A stretch of 7,332 nucleotides of DNA, from positions 1 to 7,332 of the forward strand of contig JACQTM010000366.1 in the NCBI GenBank assembly GCA_016210825.1, given 5' to 3'. Under the pieces are notes generated by a model. It searched no databases and was not told the origin of the DNA. It saw nothing but the letters and a program-made list of their open reading frames with translations. The position numbers and the translations under genes were made by a program. This DNA is from Hyphomicrobiales bacterium. Its GTDB lineage: Bacteria > Pseudomonadota > Alphaproteobacteria > Rhizobiales > Xanthobacteraceae. Positions 1 to 5,874 of the stretch are shown here, in pieces (within the stretch, counting starts at the first letter, position 1; every line of letters begins with the position of its first letter).

Positions 1-96
1 TTCCTGCAGGATGTCCAGGACCCGGTTCACACCCTCGTCGAGGAAGCTGACGAGGCCGATCTGGATGCCGACGAAATTCTTGCGTGGTTCCGCCAT
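1..96 (-). CDS. 5' end of an unidentified minus-strand gene
   Basis: An open frame reads leftwards from ATG (96-94) to the window edge, giving the first 32 residues. It starts MAEPRKNFVGIQIG and continues with SFLDEGVNRVLDILQE. A purine-rich GAGGGAGGG tract lies about nine bases upstream of the ATG on the minus strand, a good ribosome binding site that supports this start. There is no signal peptide or membrane segment in the visible part. The short beta-strand-like opening (FVGIQIG) followed by an amphipathic helix would fit the first strand and helix of a TIM-barrel-like protein, but that is only a guess. I do not recognise the family. The gene is divergent from the UvrD remnant to its right and is cut by the window edge. 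Confidence 0.55.
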   Translation of the reverse strand, partial: MAEPRKNFVGIQIGLVSFLDEGVNRVLDILQE

Positions 97-103
97 GAGA
101 AGA

Positions 104-148
104 TGCCCTCCCTCACCCCAACCCTCTCCCCACCGGGGAGAGGGAGAG
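104..148. repeat. Dispersed palindromic (REP-like) intergenic repeat
   Basis: A perfect 10-bp inverted repeat, CCCTCTCCCC (122-131) and GGGGAGAGGG (135-144), is separated by a three-base loop and preceded by a CCCTCACCCCAA lead-in. From memory, this lead-in plus CCCTCTCCCC hairpin is a very common extragenic repeat in Hyphomicrobiales genomes. It lies in the gap between the divergent gene at 1-96 and the UvrD remnant. The hairpin has no T-run, so it is not a typical intrinsic terminator, although the RNA would fold strongly. It is read in frame by the ORF that runs into the UvrD piece, so the start of that ORF is non-native. Confidence 0.7.
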
Positions 149-163
149 CATAGGCCGGGTTTG

Positions 164-373
164 CATCGCCACCGCAAAGCCCCCCTCACCATCGAAGGCG
201 AGCTGGTCGCTAAATCCACCGGCACCGCCTTGCACTTCCGCACCGGCGACCGGGTGTTCCATCTAAAATTCGGCAACGGCAACGTCACGGGCGTCGACGG
301 CAACAAGCTCACCATCCAGTTCGACAAAGCCGGCGAAAAGCGCGTGGTGGATTTTTATGTGGAGCGGGTGTGA
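164..373 (+). pseudogene. uvrD: Orphan C-terminal fragment of UvrD/PcrA helicase
   Basis: The frame ending at TGA 371-373 encodes about 66 residues that match the extreme C-terminus of alphaproteobacterial UvrD/PcrA DNA helicases: a linker starting KAPLTIEGELVAKSTGT, then GDRVFHLKFGNGNVTGVDGN, KLTIQFDKAGEKRVVDFY and VERV at the stop. This is the small tudor-like domain that follows the helicase core and contacts partners such as RNA polymerase. All helicase motifs (Walker A, DExx, motifs III-VI) are absent, so it cannot be an active helicase. The open frame extends left to an ATG at 11, but that part reads the antisense of another gene and the palindromic repeat, so I take it as chance. The reading frame of the domain is intact with few odd substitutions (HQKFG to HLKFG, SFVERV to FYVERV), which suggests fairly recent loss or a partial duplication. 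It converges with the chemoreceptor gene, whose stop is 48 bases away. Confidence 0.75.
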
Positions 374-421
374 CGCCTCTCCATTTCCGGGCCAAACTCA
401 CGGCGCACCCGCGCAGAGCGA

Positions 422-2392
422 TTACATAGCGACTTTGCCAAGGAAGCCTTCGACCTTGTCGCGCAATTCGGTGGCGGCGACCTCGACCTTTTGCGAGGCC
501 ATCAACACGGTATCGGCGGAGCGGCGCATACCGGAAATCGCATTCGCCACCTTGTGGAGAACGACGGCCACCTCTTTTGTTCCCGCGGCGGCGCCGGTTA
601 CGTTCTGCGATATCTCGCCGGTCGCGACATTCTGCTCTTCCACCGATGTTGCAACGACGGACGTGTGACGGTTGATCTCTTGCATGCGCTCGGTATTGCG
701 GCGAATGGCCTCAACAGCGGCGCCGGTGGAGGCCTGTACCGCCGCGATCTGCGCGGCTATGTCTTCCGTCGCTTTCGCTGTTTGCACCGCAAGCGATTTG
801 ACTTCGGAAGCGACGACGGCGAATCCACGCCCGGATTCGCCCGCGCGTGCCGCCTCGATGGTGGCATTAAGCGCGAGAAGGTTGGTCTGCCCAGCGATGT
901 GACGAATGAGGTTGACGACCTCGCCGATCTCCTGCGCAGCCCGCGCGAGGCCGGCGATGTCCGTGTTGGTCGCGCTTGCTTCGGCGACCGCCGCGCCCAC
1001 GAGCTCGCTTGCCTGATGCAGCTGCCGGCTAATCTCGCCGATCGAGCTGAGCAATTCCTCGGCGGCGCTCGCGGCCGCTATGACATTGCTCGAGGCGTCC
1101 GCCGAGCGCTGCAGCGCGCCCACCGCCTGCTGCGACGTCTCGCCCGATGAGGCCGACAATTCGGTCGCCGTCCCCCGCATCGCCGCGGTGCTCTCGCTCA
1201 AGCTGCGCAGCACGGCCTCGACATCTTGACGAAAGGCGGCAATTGCGTTTTCCACCGAAGCACGGCGGCTTTCCTGGTGAGCGAGTCCCGCGCGCTCACG
1301 CTCGGCGCGGATTTGCGTCGTGATATCCTCGTGCGTGCCGATCCAGTATTTGCCGCCGGGGATCGGCTTGTTTGTGACCGAGATCGAGAGCCCGCCCGGT
1401 GCCTCGACGATGCGGCTGATGGTGCGGTCATTCGCCATCGCTTCGAGTATCTCGGCGTGGTATTCATCGCCGTTACAATGCAAGGTGCCGGTCGTGGAAC
1501 GATGTCGAATGAGATCGCTCAATGTGCAACCCGGCTTCACGATGTCCGGAGCGAGTCCGTACATCTTGATATAACTGTCGTTGCAGACCACGAGCCGTTC
1601 GCCCTCGAACATTACGGCACCTTGTGACATGTTGTTGAGCGCGGTCGCGAGCAGCGTGCCTTGCTCATCGAGGCGGCGGTCGGCGAATGCGCTGATCAGG
1701 CTAATTCCGAGAATAGCCATGGCGCCGCCGGCGACGGCGAGCGCAAGGGCGGTCGGCGACAATGACATCGCGTCGACGCCGCGCGTCGGGTCGGGCACAA
1801 TATCGACCGCCCCCATCGCCGTGAAATGATGCGACACGATCGCAACCGTGAGCAGAATGGCGGCAATTGCCGTGTTGCGCCGATTGGCACCGCGCACGGC
1901 AACGGTAAGCGCAAGCGCGCCAAACAGCATGCCAAGCGCGATCGACGCGATGACGAGATCGGTCTGCCAGGTAATACGGCCAGGCACTTCCACCGCCCAC
2001 ATGCCGATGTAATGCATGCAGGCGATGCCGCCGCCGACGATTGCGCCCGCGCCCGACGCGGTGAAGCGCGCACGACCATAGACCGCTATACTCAGGCCAA
2101 GGCCCGTCACGACAACCGCCGCAGCGAGTGAGAGCGCCGTCAGAAGGATATTGTAGCCAACGGGGATTCCCGGCTCGTAAGCGAGCATGGCGATGAAATG
2201 AGTCGCCCAAATGCCAAAGCCGGTGGCAAGCGCTGCCGCGATGATCCAGCCGACACGCGTCCAGCTTCGGGTCGCGCACGCACGATTGAACAGGCTGATT
2301 GCAGTGAGACTTGCGAAAAGACATACGAAGGCGGCGACGCCGACCAGGCGCCAGTCGTGCTCAACAGTAAGGCAGGTTAGGACCCGAAACAT
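422..2392 (-). CDS. MHYT-PAS methyl-accepting chemotaxis protein
   Basis: A 656-residue inner-membrane chemoreceptor, expected to signal through CheW/CheA to the flagellar motor. Residues 15-235 form a multi-pass MHYT domain with three His/Met motifs, THFIAM (64-69), MHYIGM (126-131) and HHFTAM (188-193), which in this family are proposed to hold copper and sense O2, CO or NO. A PAS-like domain follows (about 243-365, ending GTHEDITTQ). The rest is a cytoplasmic MCP signalling coiled coil with its hairpin tip around GQTNLLALNATIEAARAG (501-518) and GRGFAVVASEVKSLA (521-535), the site that binds CheA/CheW. I see no HAMP domain and no C-terminal CheR-binding pentapeptide (the protein ends EGFLGKVAM). 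The open frame runs 86 codons further upstream to 2650, but that part is unlike any receptor and crosses debris; starting at ATG 2392 gives MFRVLTCLTVEHDW, the usual opening of the family. No strong Shine-Dalgarno precedes it (GGGGCG only). The gene stands alone, with no che genes beside it. Confidence 0.9.
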   Translation of the reverse strand: MFRVLTCLTVEHDWRLVGVAAFVCLFASLTAISLFNRACATRSWTRVGWIIAAALATGFGIWATHFIAMLAYEPGIPVGYNILLTALSLAAAVVVTGLGLSIAVYGRARFTASGAGAIVGGGIACMHYIGMWAVEVPGRITWQTDLVIASIALGMLFGALALTVAVRGANRRNTAIAAILLTVAIVSHHFTAMGAVDIVPDPTRGVDAMSLSPTALALAVAGGAMAILGISLISAFADRRLDEQGTLLATALNNMSQGAVMFEGERLVVCNDSYIKMYGLAPDIVKPGCTLSDLIRHRSTTGTLHCNGDEYHAEILEAMANDRTISRIVEAPGGLSISVTNKPIPGGKYWIGTHEDITTQIRAERERAGLAHQESRRASVENAIAAFRQDVEAVLRSLSESTAAMRGTATELSASSGETSQQAVGALQRSADASSNVIAAASAAEELLSSIGEISRQLHQASELVGAAVAEASATNTDIAGLARAAQEIGEVVNLIRHIAGQTNLLALNATIEAARAGESGRGFAVVASEVKSLAVQTAKATEDIAAQIAAVQASTGAAVEAIRRNTERMQEINRHTSVVATSVEEQNVATGEISQNVTGAAAGTKEVAVVLHKVANAISGMRRSADTVLMASQKVEVAATELRDKVEGFLGKVAM

Positions 2393-2422
2393 GAATTCGC
2401 CCCGAATGAATTGGCGCGCGAG

Positions 2423-2452
2423 ATTAGTAGGGAGAAATTTCCGTTTCGTTAA
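2423..2452 (-). promoter_or_regulatory. Possible housekeeping promoter of the chemoreceptor gene
   Basis: On the minus strand TTAACG (2452-2447) and TACTAAT (2429-2423) are separated by 17 bases. They sit in an AT-richer patch about 30 bases upstream of the chosen start at 2392. The match to a sigma-70 type promoter is partial (four of six in the -35, weaker in the -10), so this is only a candidate. If real, it would place the transcript start just upstream of 2392 and would support that start over the longer frame from 2650. The rest of 2453-2562 shows nothing I can name. Confidence 0.25.
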
Positions 2453-2562
2453 CCGTAGCGGACCGCAAAATTTTCCTAATAGCGGACTTTCATTTCTTGA
2501 TCTACCTCGCCGCCCCGATTGCAGGGAACCATTTGCCAACGCTTGTCGGACGGGATTCTGGT

Positions 2563-2682
2563 TTAGCTGAAGCCGGAGACGATTGGCGCTCGAACCGCAG
2601 AACGCCGTCTGATCCCCTACACCACCGAACTCGCGATCATCACCAGGCACGACAAAATGCCGAGCGCCGGGATAAAAATCAT
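2563..2682 (-). pseudogene. Probable C-terminal scrap of an APC-type amino-acid permease
   Basis: Reading leftwards from 2682, the frame gives MIFIPALGILSCLVMIASS, then VV, a TAG stop (2619-2617), and in the same frame GIRRRSAVRAPIVSGFS before TAA (2565-2563). The hydrophobic FIPALGILSCLVMI stretch resembles the next-to-last membrane helix of APC-superfamily permeases, and VV-(stop)-GIRRRSAVRA resembles their end (…VVYGIRRS.LR). One base change would turn a Tyr codon into the TAG, and about 20 residues of a membrane helix would be missing between the two parts. The upstream side is cut abruptly by a dispersed repeat. The identification rests on short similarity from memory; a chance hydrophobic ORF is the alternative. 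Confidence 0.35.
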
Positions 2683-2683
2683 G

Positions 2684-2728
2684 GCGAGACCGGAACTATG
2701 GATCCAGGCTCGCGCGCCGGAATGACGA
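2684..2728 (-). repeat. Dispersed intergenic repeat of the VIPARE type
   Basis: The minus strand carries GTCATTCCGGCGCGCGAGCC followed by TGGATCCATAGTTCCGG. Translated in one frame it gives the familiar spurious peptide VIPAREPGSI. Sequences of this kind are scattered between genes in many proteobacteria and are often misread as small proteins. Here it lies directly against the upstream end of the permease-like scrap and about 45 bases before the ParB-like/UvrD chimera, so it may mark a recombination boundary. I see no coding role. Confidence 0.5.
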
Positions 2729-2770
2729 ATAATGAAAATACGCGGCGTTCCATACTATGTTTTCCCCGCC

Positions 2771-2878
2771 ATGATGAAACGCGTGACTTTCCTGATCGGC
2801 AAAATCGACGTGCCGGCGAAGCGCCGCCTGACGCTCGGCGAAAAGCGCGTGGTGGATAGTTATGTCGAGCGGGTGTGA
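2771..2878 (+). pseudogene. Chimeric remnant: ParB-like N-terminus joined to UvrD C-terminal tail
   Basis: A 35-codon frame begins MMKRVTFLIGKIDVPAKRR and ends LTLGEKRVVDSYVERV at TGA 2876-2878. The first half resembles the start of small ParB-N-domain proteins (pattern V.FPI.KIYVPAKRR.TL, from memory). The second half, from 2837, matches the last 14 codons of the UvrD fragment at 332-373 with 39 of 42 bases identical and the same stop. The join falls in codons GEKRV, which suit both a ParB-like protein and UvrD, so recombination through microhomology is a natural explanation. The frame can be extended to an ATG at 2732, but neither start has a Shine-Dalgarno sequence. The ParB catalytic or DNA-binding parts and the whole helicase core are missing, so a functional product is unlikely. 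Confidence 0.6.
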
Positions 2879-3027
2879 GGGTCATTCCTTTTTGGAATAC
2901 TGATTGGCATCGCGAGTTTCAATATCCGCTTATGTCCCGCCAGCGACCGTATTGCAGACATGGTGCCAAGGCAGTTCAGTGCCGAAACGGACATTGGACT
3001 TAGCCCCATTGCACGCCCGTCTTGCAG
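2879..3027. other. Intergenic region with no recognisable gene
   Basis: These 149 bases separate the chimeric remnant from the stop of the oxidoreductase gene. They contain TATGTCCCGCC and, further on, CGGACATTGG, which vaguely recall another class of intergenic debris in Bradyrhizobium-type genomes, but I cannot support a family. No open frame with a ribosome binding site, no tRNA and no clear terminator hairpin followed by T residues is visible on either strand. Confidence 0.4.
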
Positions 3028-4002
3028 TTAAACCGCCACAGAAAGATCGGCCGCTTTTCTTAGCGCGGCTTCTGTCTCGGCGACGAGACGCCGCATGATT
3101 TCTGCTACCTGTGGAATGTCTTTAATGCCTCCCGCGGTTTGACCCGCCGTAAGCAACGTCGCGTCTGGCCGCCCCGCCTGCGTGGTCGAAACGATTTCAT
3201 TTCTGAGACGATCGCGCTCACGGCGCGCCTCATCGCGTTTGGCGGTCCACTCATCCAGAAAATCCGTATGCAGGGATCGCAGTACCGTTCCAAAACCCGC
3301 CGTACCGGGAAGCGGACTAATATCGTTGAGAACATCCGCTTTGATTGCGTCTTCAGATTGCGCTTCGACAATCGCTTGTTTCCACGTATCTGGCGCGGGC
3401 GCCTCTTTGGTCGCAATGAAACGAGTGCCGAGATTGACCCCGGATGCCCCAAGCATCAATGCCGCCGCAATTCCGCGCCCATCAAAGATGCCGCCAGCCG
3501 CGACGACTGGAATCGGCGACACCGCATCGACAACCTGAGGAACCAGCGCCATCGTGCTGACTTCGCCGCAATAGCCACCCGCCTCGCCGCCTTGCGCGAT
3601 AATCACATCAACGCCCCGCTCAGCTGCTTGGGTAGCCTGCGCGACTGTCGTGACCTGCAACATGACCAGAGATCCAACATCGTGCGCTTGGCGCACCAGA
3701 TCGCCCGGGTCGCCAAGCGCAAATGAGATTACCGCCGGTCGCGCCTCCAATGTGCAGCGAAATGCATCAGCGTCCAGCGTTTGTGGAATATGATTGATTG
3801 CAAAATGCCGGTTCGTCAGCTTTTTCACCACGTCAATGTCGCGTTTGATCGCCGCGCTGGTTCGGAAAAGAGATCCTATCCCGCCAAGACCACCGGCATT
3901 GGAGACCGCGGCTGCAAGCTCTGCAGAAGTGCAAGTGCCCATGGGCGCCAGAATGATTGGCACCTCTATGCCGAAAAGGTCACAGAGAGGCGTCTTTAAC
4001 AT
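3028..4002 (-). CDS. Nitronate monooxygenase / 2-nitropropane dioxygenase family FMN protein
   Basis: A 324-residue cytoplasmic TIM-barrel flavoprotein. The family oxidises alkyl nitronates with O2 using FMN, and relatives include FabK-type enoyl-ACP reductases. Visible landmarks are the N-terminal PIILAPMG (15-22, FMN contact), NAGGLGGIGS (35-44), the barrel strand VDVIIAQGGEAGGYCG (131-146), and the phosphate-binding part AAGGIFDGRGIAAALMLGAS (168-187) with GVNLGTRF (188-195). At residue 144 the class I motif GxEAGGH, whose His is the catalytic base, reads GGEAGGY. The protein is therefore probably outside class I and its substrate is unknown; the database name may mislead. A charged insert (WTAKRDEARRERDRLRNE, 252-269) precedes the closing GQTAGGIKDIPQVAEIM segment. 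The start ATG 4002 has AGGA nine bases upstream. The gene is divergent from the secreted protein gene across 264 bases and appears monocistronic. Length is close to the usual 310-360. Confidence 0.85.
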   Translation of the reverse strand: MLKTPLCDLFGIEVPIILAPMGTCTSAELAAAVSNAGGLGGIGSLFRTSAAIKRDIDVVKKLTNRHFAINHIPQTLDADAFRCTLEARPAVISFALGDPGDLVRQAHDVGSLVMLQVTTVAQATQAAERGVDVIIAQGGEAGGYCGEVSTMALVPQVVDAVSPIPVVAAGGIFDGRGIAAALMLGASGVNLGTRFIATKEAPAPDTWKQAIVEAQSEDAIKADVLNDISPLPGTAGFGTVLRSLHTDFLDEWTAKRDEARRERDRLRNEIVSTTQAGRPDATLLTAGQTAGGIKDIPQVAEIMRRLVAETEAALRKAADLSVAV

Positions 4003-4266
4003 TGCGACGTTCCTGAAAAGCAGCGCTCAGTCCAAGAATGCCCAACGGCGGGTAAGCCAATGCTGGCGATTTGGCGATGTGAGGTCAACGGGGCTAGGAA
4101 ATCCGCTTTGTTCCAAAACCCGGCATCGCCGGCGCATTAGTCGCGCGTACAACGGCTTTCGGTCGATCACAATTCACCCGCGCCTTTGTGAACCGTTTCG
4201 CCCTCCCCCGCGACCAAAGCGAAAGCCACCCCGGCTGAGCGCCTGGGCGATCCCACGGAGGACGCC

Positions 4267-5487
4267 ATGACAAGGAATTCCCGGAATATCCTGATGGCAA
4301 CCACGCTGCTGTCGGGACTTGCCATTTTCAGTTTTGACGCGGCGCAGGCCGGCCCCAACAGCATTCCCAACAGCATTGGCGGCGGCGGCTTCTCGTCCAT
4401 GCGCATGGATTTCGGGCGGATCGGTTCCCCGACCGCCAACCGCATGATCGCGCCGGAAGACCGGCGCATCGTTCCGCTCGACGTCAAGAAGACCACGAAA
4501 AAGGACGACAAGAAGAACGCGAAGAAGAAAGGCACTGACATCGCGTCGGTTGGACGCATCCAGCGATCCGTCAACGGCGTGTCTGTCGTGCCGAATCAAA
4601 CGCCGTCGACCGGCGGCGAGGACAAGCCCGGCGTGCAGAACGACGAGCCTGAGCTGCAGCTCAATGACGCCATCGCCGGCATGTTCCACATAACCGGCGG
4701 CAATCTGCAGACGAAATTTGACGAGTTTGCCGACCGGCTCGGCATCGGACCGCTTGTCGTGAATGTGCCGTGGGCCAGCGACGGCGGCGCCTGGCAGCCG
4801 CCGGTGGATCTGCCCGGGTACCCCGGCCAGGGCAATCAGGTAGACTGGAATGCCGTTACCGAGCGCGCGTTCAATCCGGGCACGACGCCGGGTGGTCCGG
4901 ACACCAGTAAGGCGGGGTGGGCGGCCGGTGATCCTTGGCGAGTGCACGAGAGGGGTGCCGACGGGTCAGTCGTCTATTACAACAAGGAACAAGATGCGTT
5001 TCAGCGGGAAACAGACAATGGTAACGGCACCTGGAGCACCACCGAATGGCGGCGCGGGGAGAATGAATCTCTTCATGGCCGCACGACCACCGGCACTAAC
5101 GAATCCGTAGACGTGAAATTAGACCCAGTCGTCATCACGGCCGGCGAGTCGGACCCGGACGAGGCTGAAGAGCCGAGCAACGAACCCGACAGCCAGCCGG
5201 CTGAAGGCGGCGGCTTCCGTGGTGGCTATTGGAGCGGCTGGTGCAGCCCAATCGGCGGCTGCAACAGGGTCGCGAGCGGCTCTGGCAGCCCGCGAGTCCT
5301 GCCGCGTGAGGCGGAAGGCTCCGGCACCACCGGCACGACACGGCGCAGCAACCCGCTCGGCTGGGCAAGCGATCCCGCCAACCCGGATGGCCTCGGATCA
5401 ACCAGCGGCGGGAGCGGCGGACGCACCGGATACACGCCGCAGGACGAGGGCGACGGCGACAACGGCCGCCCCGGCAACCCGGACTGA
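4267..5487 (+). CDS. Secreted, low-complexity protein of unknown function
   Basis: A 406-residue protein that I do not recognise. Residues 1-28 are a clear Sec signal peptide: basic MTRNSRN, a hydrophobic core (ILMATTLLSGLAIFSF) and an AQA cleavage motif before G29, so the product is periplasmic or exported. The mature part has a Gly/Asn/Ser-rich start, a Lys-rich stretch (74-88, KKTTKKDDKKNAKKK), and an acidic stretch with PELQLNDAIAGMF (128-140). A Trp/Gly/Pro-rich middle follows, including WRVHERGADGSVVYYNKEQ (224-242), then an acidic Glu/Asp/Pro run (295-312). A GGYWSGWCSPIGGCNR segment carries the only two cysteines (326, 332), which could form a disulfide, and a Gly/Ser/Thr tail ends the protein. 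It looks mostly disordered with a small ordered middle. The start ATG 4267 has GGAGG (4257-4261) five bases upstream. It is a single-gene unit: divergent from the oxidoreductase and closed by a strong terminator 24 bases after its stop. Confidence 0.8.
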   Translation: MTRNSRNILMATTLLSGLAIFSFDAAQAGPNSIPNSIGGGGFSSMRMDFGRIGSPTANRMIAPEDRRIVPLDVKKTTKKDDKKNAKKKGTDIASVGRIQRSVNGVSVVPNQTPSTGGEDKPGVQNDEPELQLNDAIAGMFHITGGNLQTKFDEFADRLGIGPLVVNVPWASDGGAWQPPVDLPGYPGQGNQVDWNAVTERAFNPGTTPGGPDTSKAGWAAGDPWRVHERGADGSVVYYNKEQDAFQRETDNGNGTWSTTEWRRGENESLHGRTTTGTNESVDVKLDPVVITAGESDPDEAEEPSNEPDSQPAEGGGFRGGYWSGWCSPIGGCNRVASGSGSPRVLPREAEGSGTTGTTRRSNPLGWASDPANPDGLGSTSGGSGGRTGYTPQDEGDGDNGRPGNPD

Positions 5488-5510
5488 TGCTCCATTTTAA
5501 CAAGCAGCAG

Positions 5511-5540
5511 CCCCCGCCGGATTCCGGCGGGGGTTTTCTT
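5511..5540 (+). terminator. Intrinsic terminator of the secreted protein gene
   Basis: CCCCCGCCGG (5511-5520) and CCGGCGGGGG (5524-5533) form a perfect 10-bp GC stem with a three-base ATT loop, directly followed by TTTTCTT. It starts 24 bases after the stop codon at 5487. On the plus strand this is a textbook rho-independent terminator. On the minus strand the stem has no T-run after it, so it is not expected to stop transcription arriving from the cyclopropane synthase gene. Confidence 0.92.
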
Positions 5541-5559
5541 GTTGGCTGGCCCCATCATA

Positions 5560-5759
5560 ATGAAGCGCGAAACCTTCCCGATCGACAAAATTTATGTGCC
5601 GGCGAAGCGCTGCATAACGCCCGACAAAAAACGCGCTGGACGAACAGGGCCGCGCCGGGCTGGAGGAGGAGCGCCGCCTCGCCCATGTGGAGCTTACGCG
5701 CGCGCAAGCGCGCGAAGATTTATTTCGCCACCAACCGCCGCATCTACGGCATGCAGTCA
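5560..5759 (+). pseudogene. Chimeric remnant: ParB-like N-terminus joined to UvrD motif VI region, frameshifted
   Basis: From ATG 5560 the frame reads MKRETFPIDKIYVPAKR then CITPDKKR. It resembles the chimera at 2771 (14 of the first 21 residues identical; about 78 percent of bases over 86 positions, 5550-5635 against 2764-2849). From 5636, in another frame, comes LDEQGRAGLEEERRLAHVEL and TRA (ending 5704). This is UvrD/PcrA helicase motif VI, whose arginines contact ATP. A frameshift in the CGCGCGC run (5698-5705) is then needed to continue as KRAKIYFATNRRIYGMQS (5706-5759), again standard UvrD sequence. Past 5759 similarity fades, with only a hint of the next residues. The family has GLTRA where this copy reads ELTRA, another sign of decay. 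No ribosome binding site is present. Both frame changes and the missing helicase core show this is dead. It lies on the plus strand just after a terminator and converges with the cyclopropane synthase gene. Confidence 0.65.
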
Positions 5760-5874
5760 AGGGACGATCGGTCCCAATATGATATGATTGCGATCTTCGC
5801 CGCCATGGAATTGCGTCATCGCTTCATTCAAGAGCCTTGAGCAATCCGGCTGGACCAAATATGCGTCATTGCGG

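Noticed and set aside
11..163. Start of the 120-residue frame as a real protein N-terminus
   Set aside because: This part is the antisense of the gene at 1-96 plus a palindromic dispersed repeat; only the UvrD tail after about 164 looks protein-like.
491..1627. Long plus-strand frames (for example 491-1150 and 1226-1627) opposite the chemoreceptor gene
   Set aside because: They mirror the GC-rich codon pattern of the receptor gene, have Arg/Gly/Ala-rich translations and show no family signature.
2393..2650. N-terminal extension of the chemoreceptor frame to ATG 2650 (86 extra codons)
   Set aside because: The extension is basic and low in hydrophobic residues, crosses the permease-like scrap in another frame and a promoter-like patch, and the family normally begins at MFRVL… (2392).
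2679..2885. Minus-strand 68-residue frame containing VIPAREPGSI
   Set aside because: It is the usual spurious translation of a dispersed repeat and the antisense of the chimeric remnant.
4173..4192. Inverted pair TTCAC (4173-4177) and GTGAA (4188-4192) in the divergent promoter region
   Set aside because: Five-base arms ten bases apart are expected by chance, and no promoter elements could be placed around them.
4174..4947. 257-residue minus-strand frame opposite the secreted protein gene
   Set aside because: Composition is Arg/Gly/Val-rich antisense of a gene with a good ribosome binding site, signal peptide and terminator on the plus strand.
4936..5046. WW-domain-like pattern in the secreted protein (W224 … GSVVYYN … W256)
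   Set aside because: The spacing between the tryptophans is 32 residues, too long for a WW domain, the closing proline is missing, and the location is extracytoplasmic.
5761..5775. Small hairpin GGGAC-GATCG-GTCCC downstream of cfa
   Set aside because: The stem is only five base pairs and is not followed by a T-run on the minus strand, so I do not call it a terminator.
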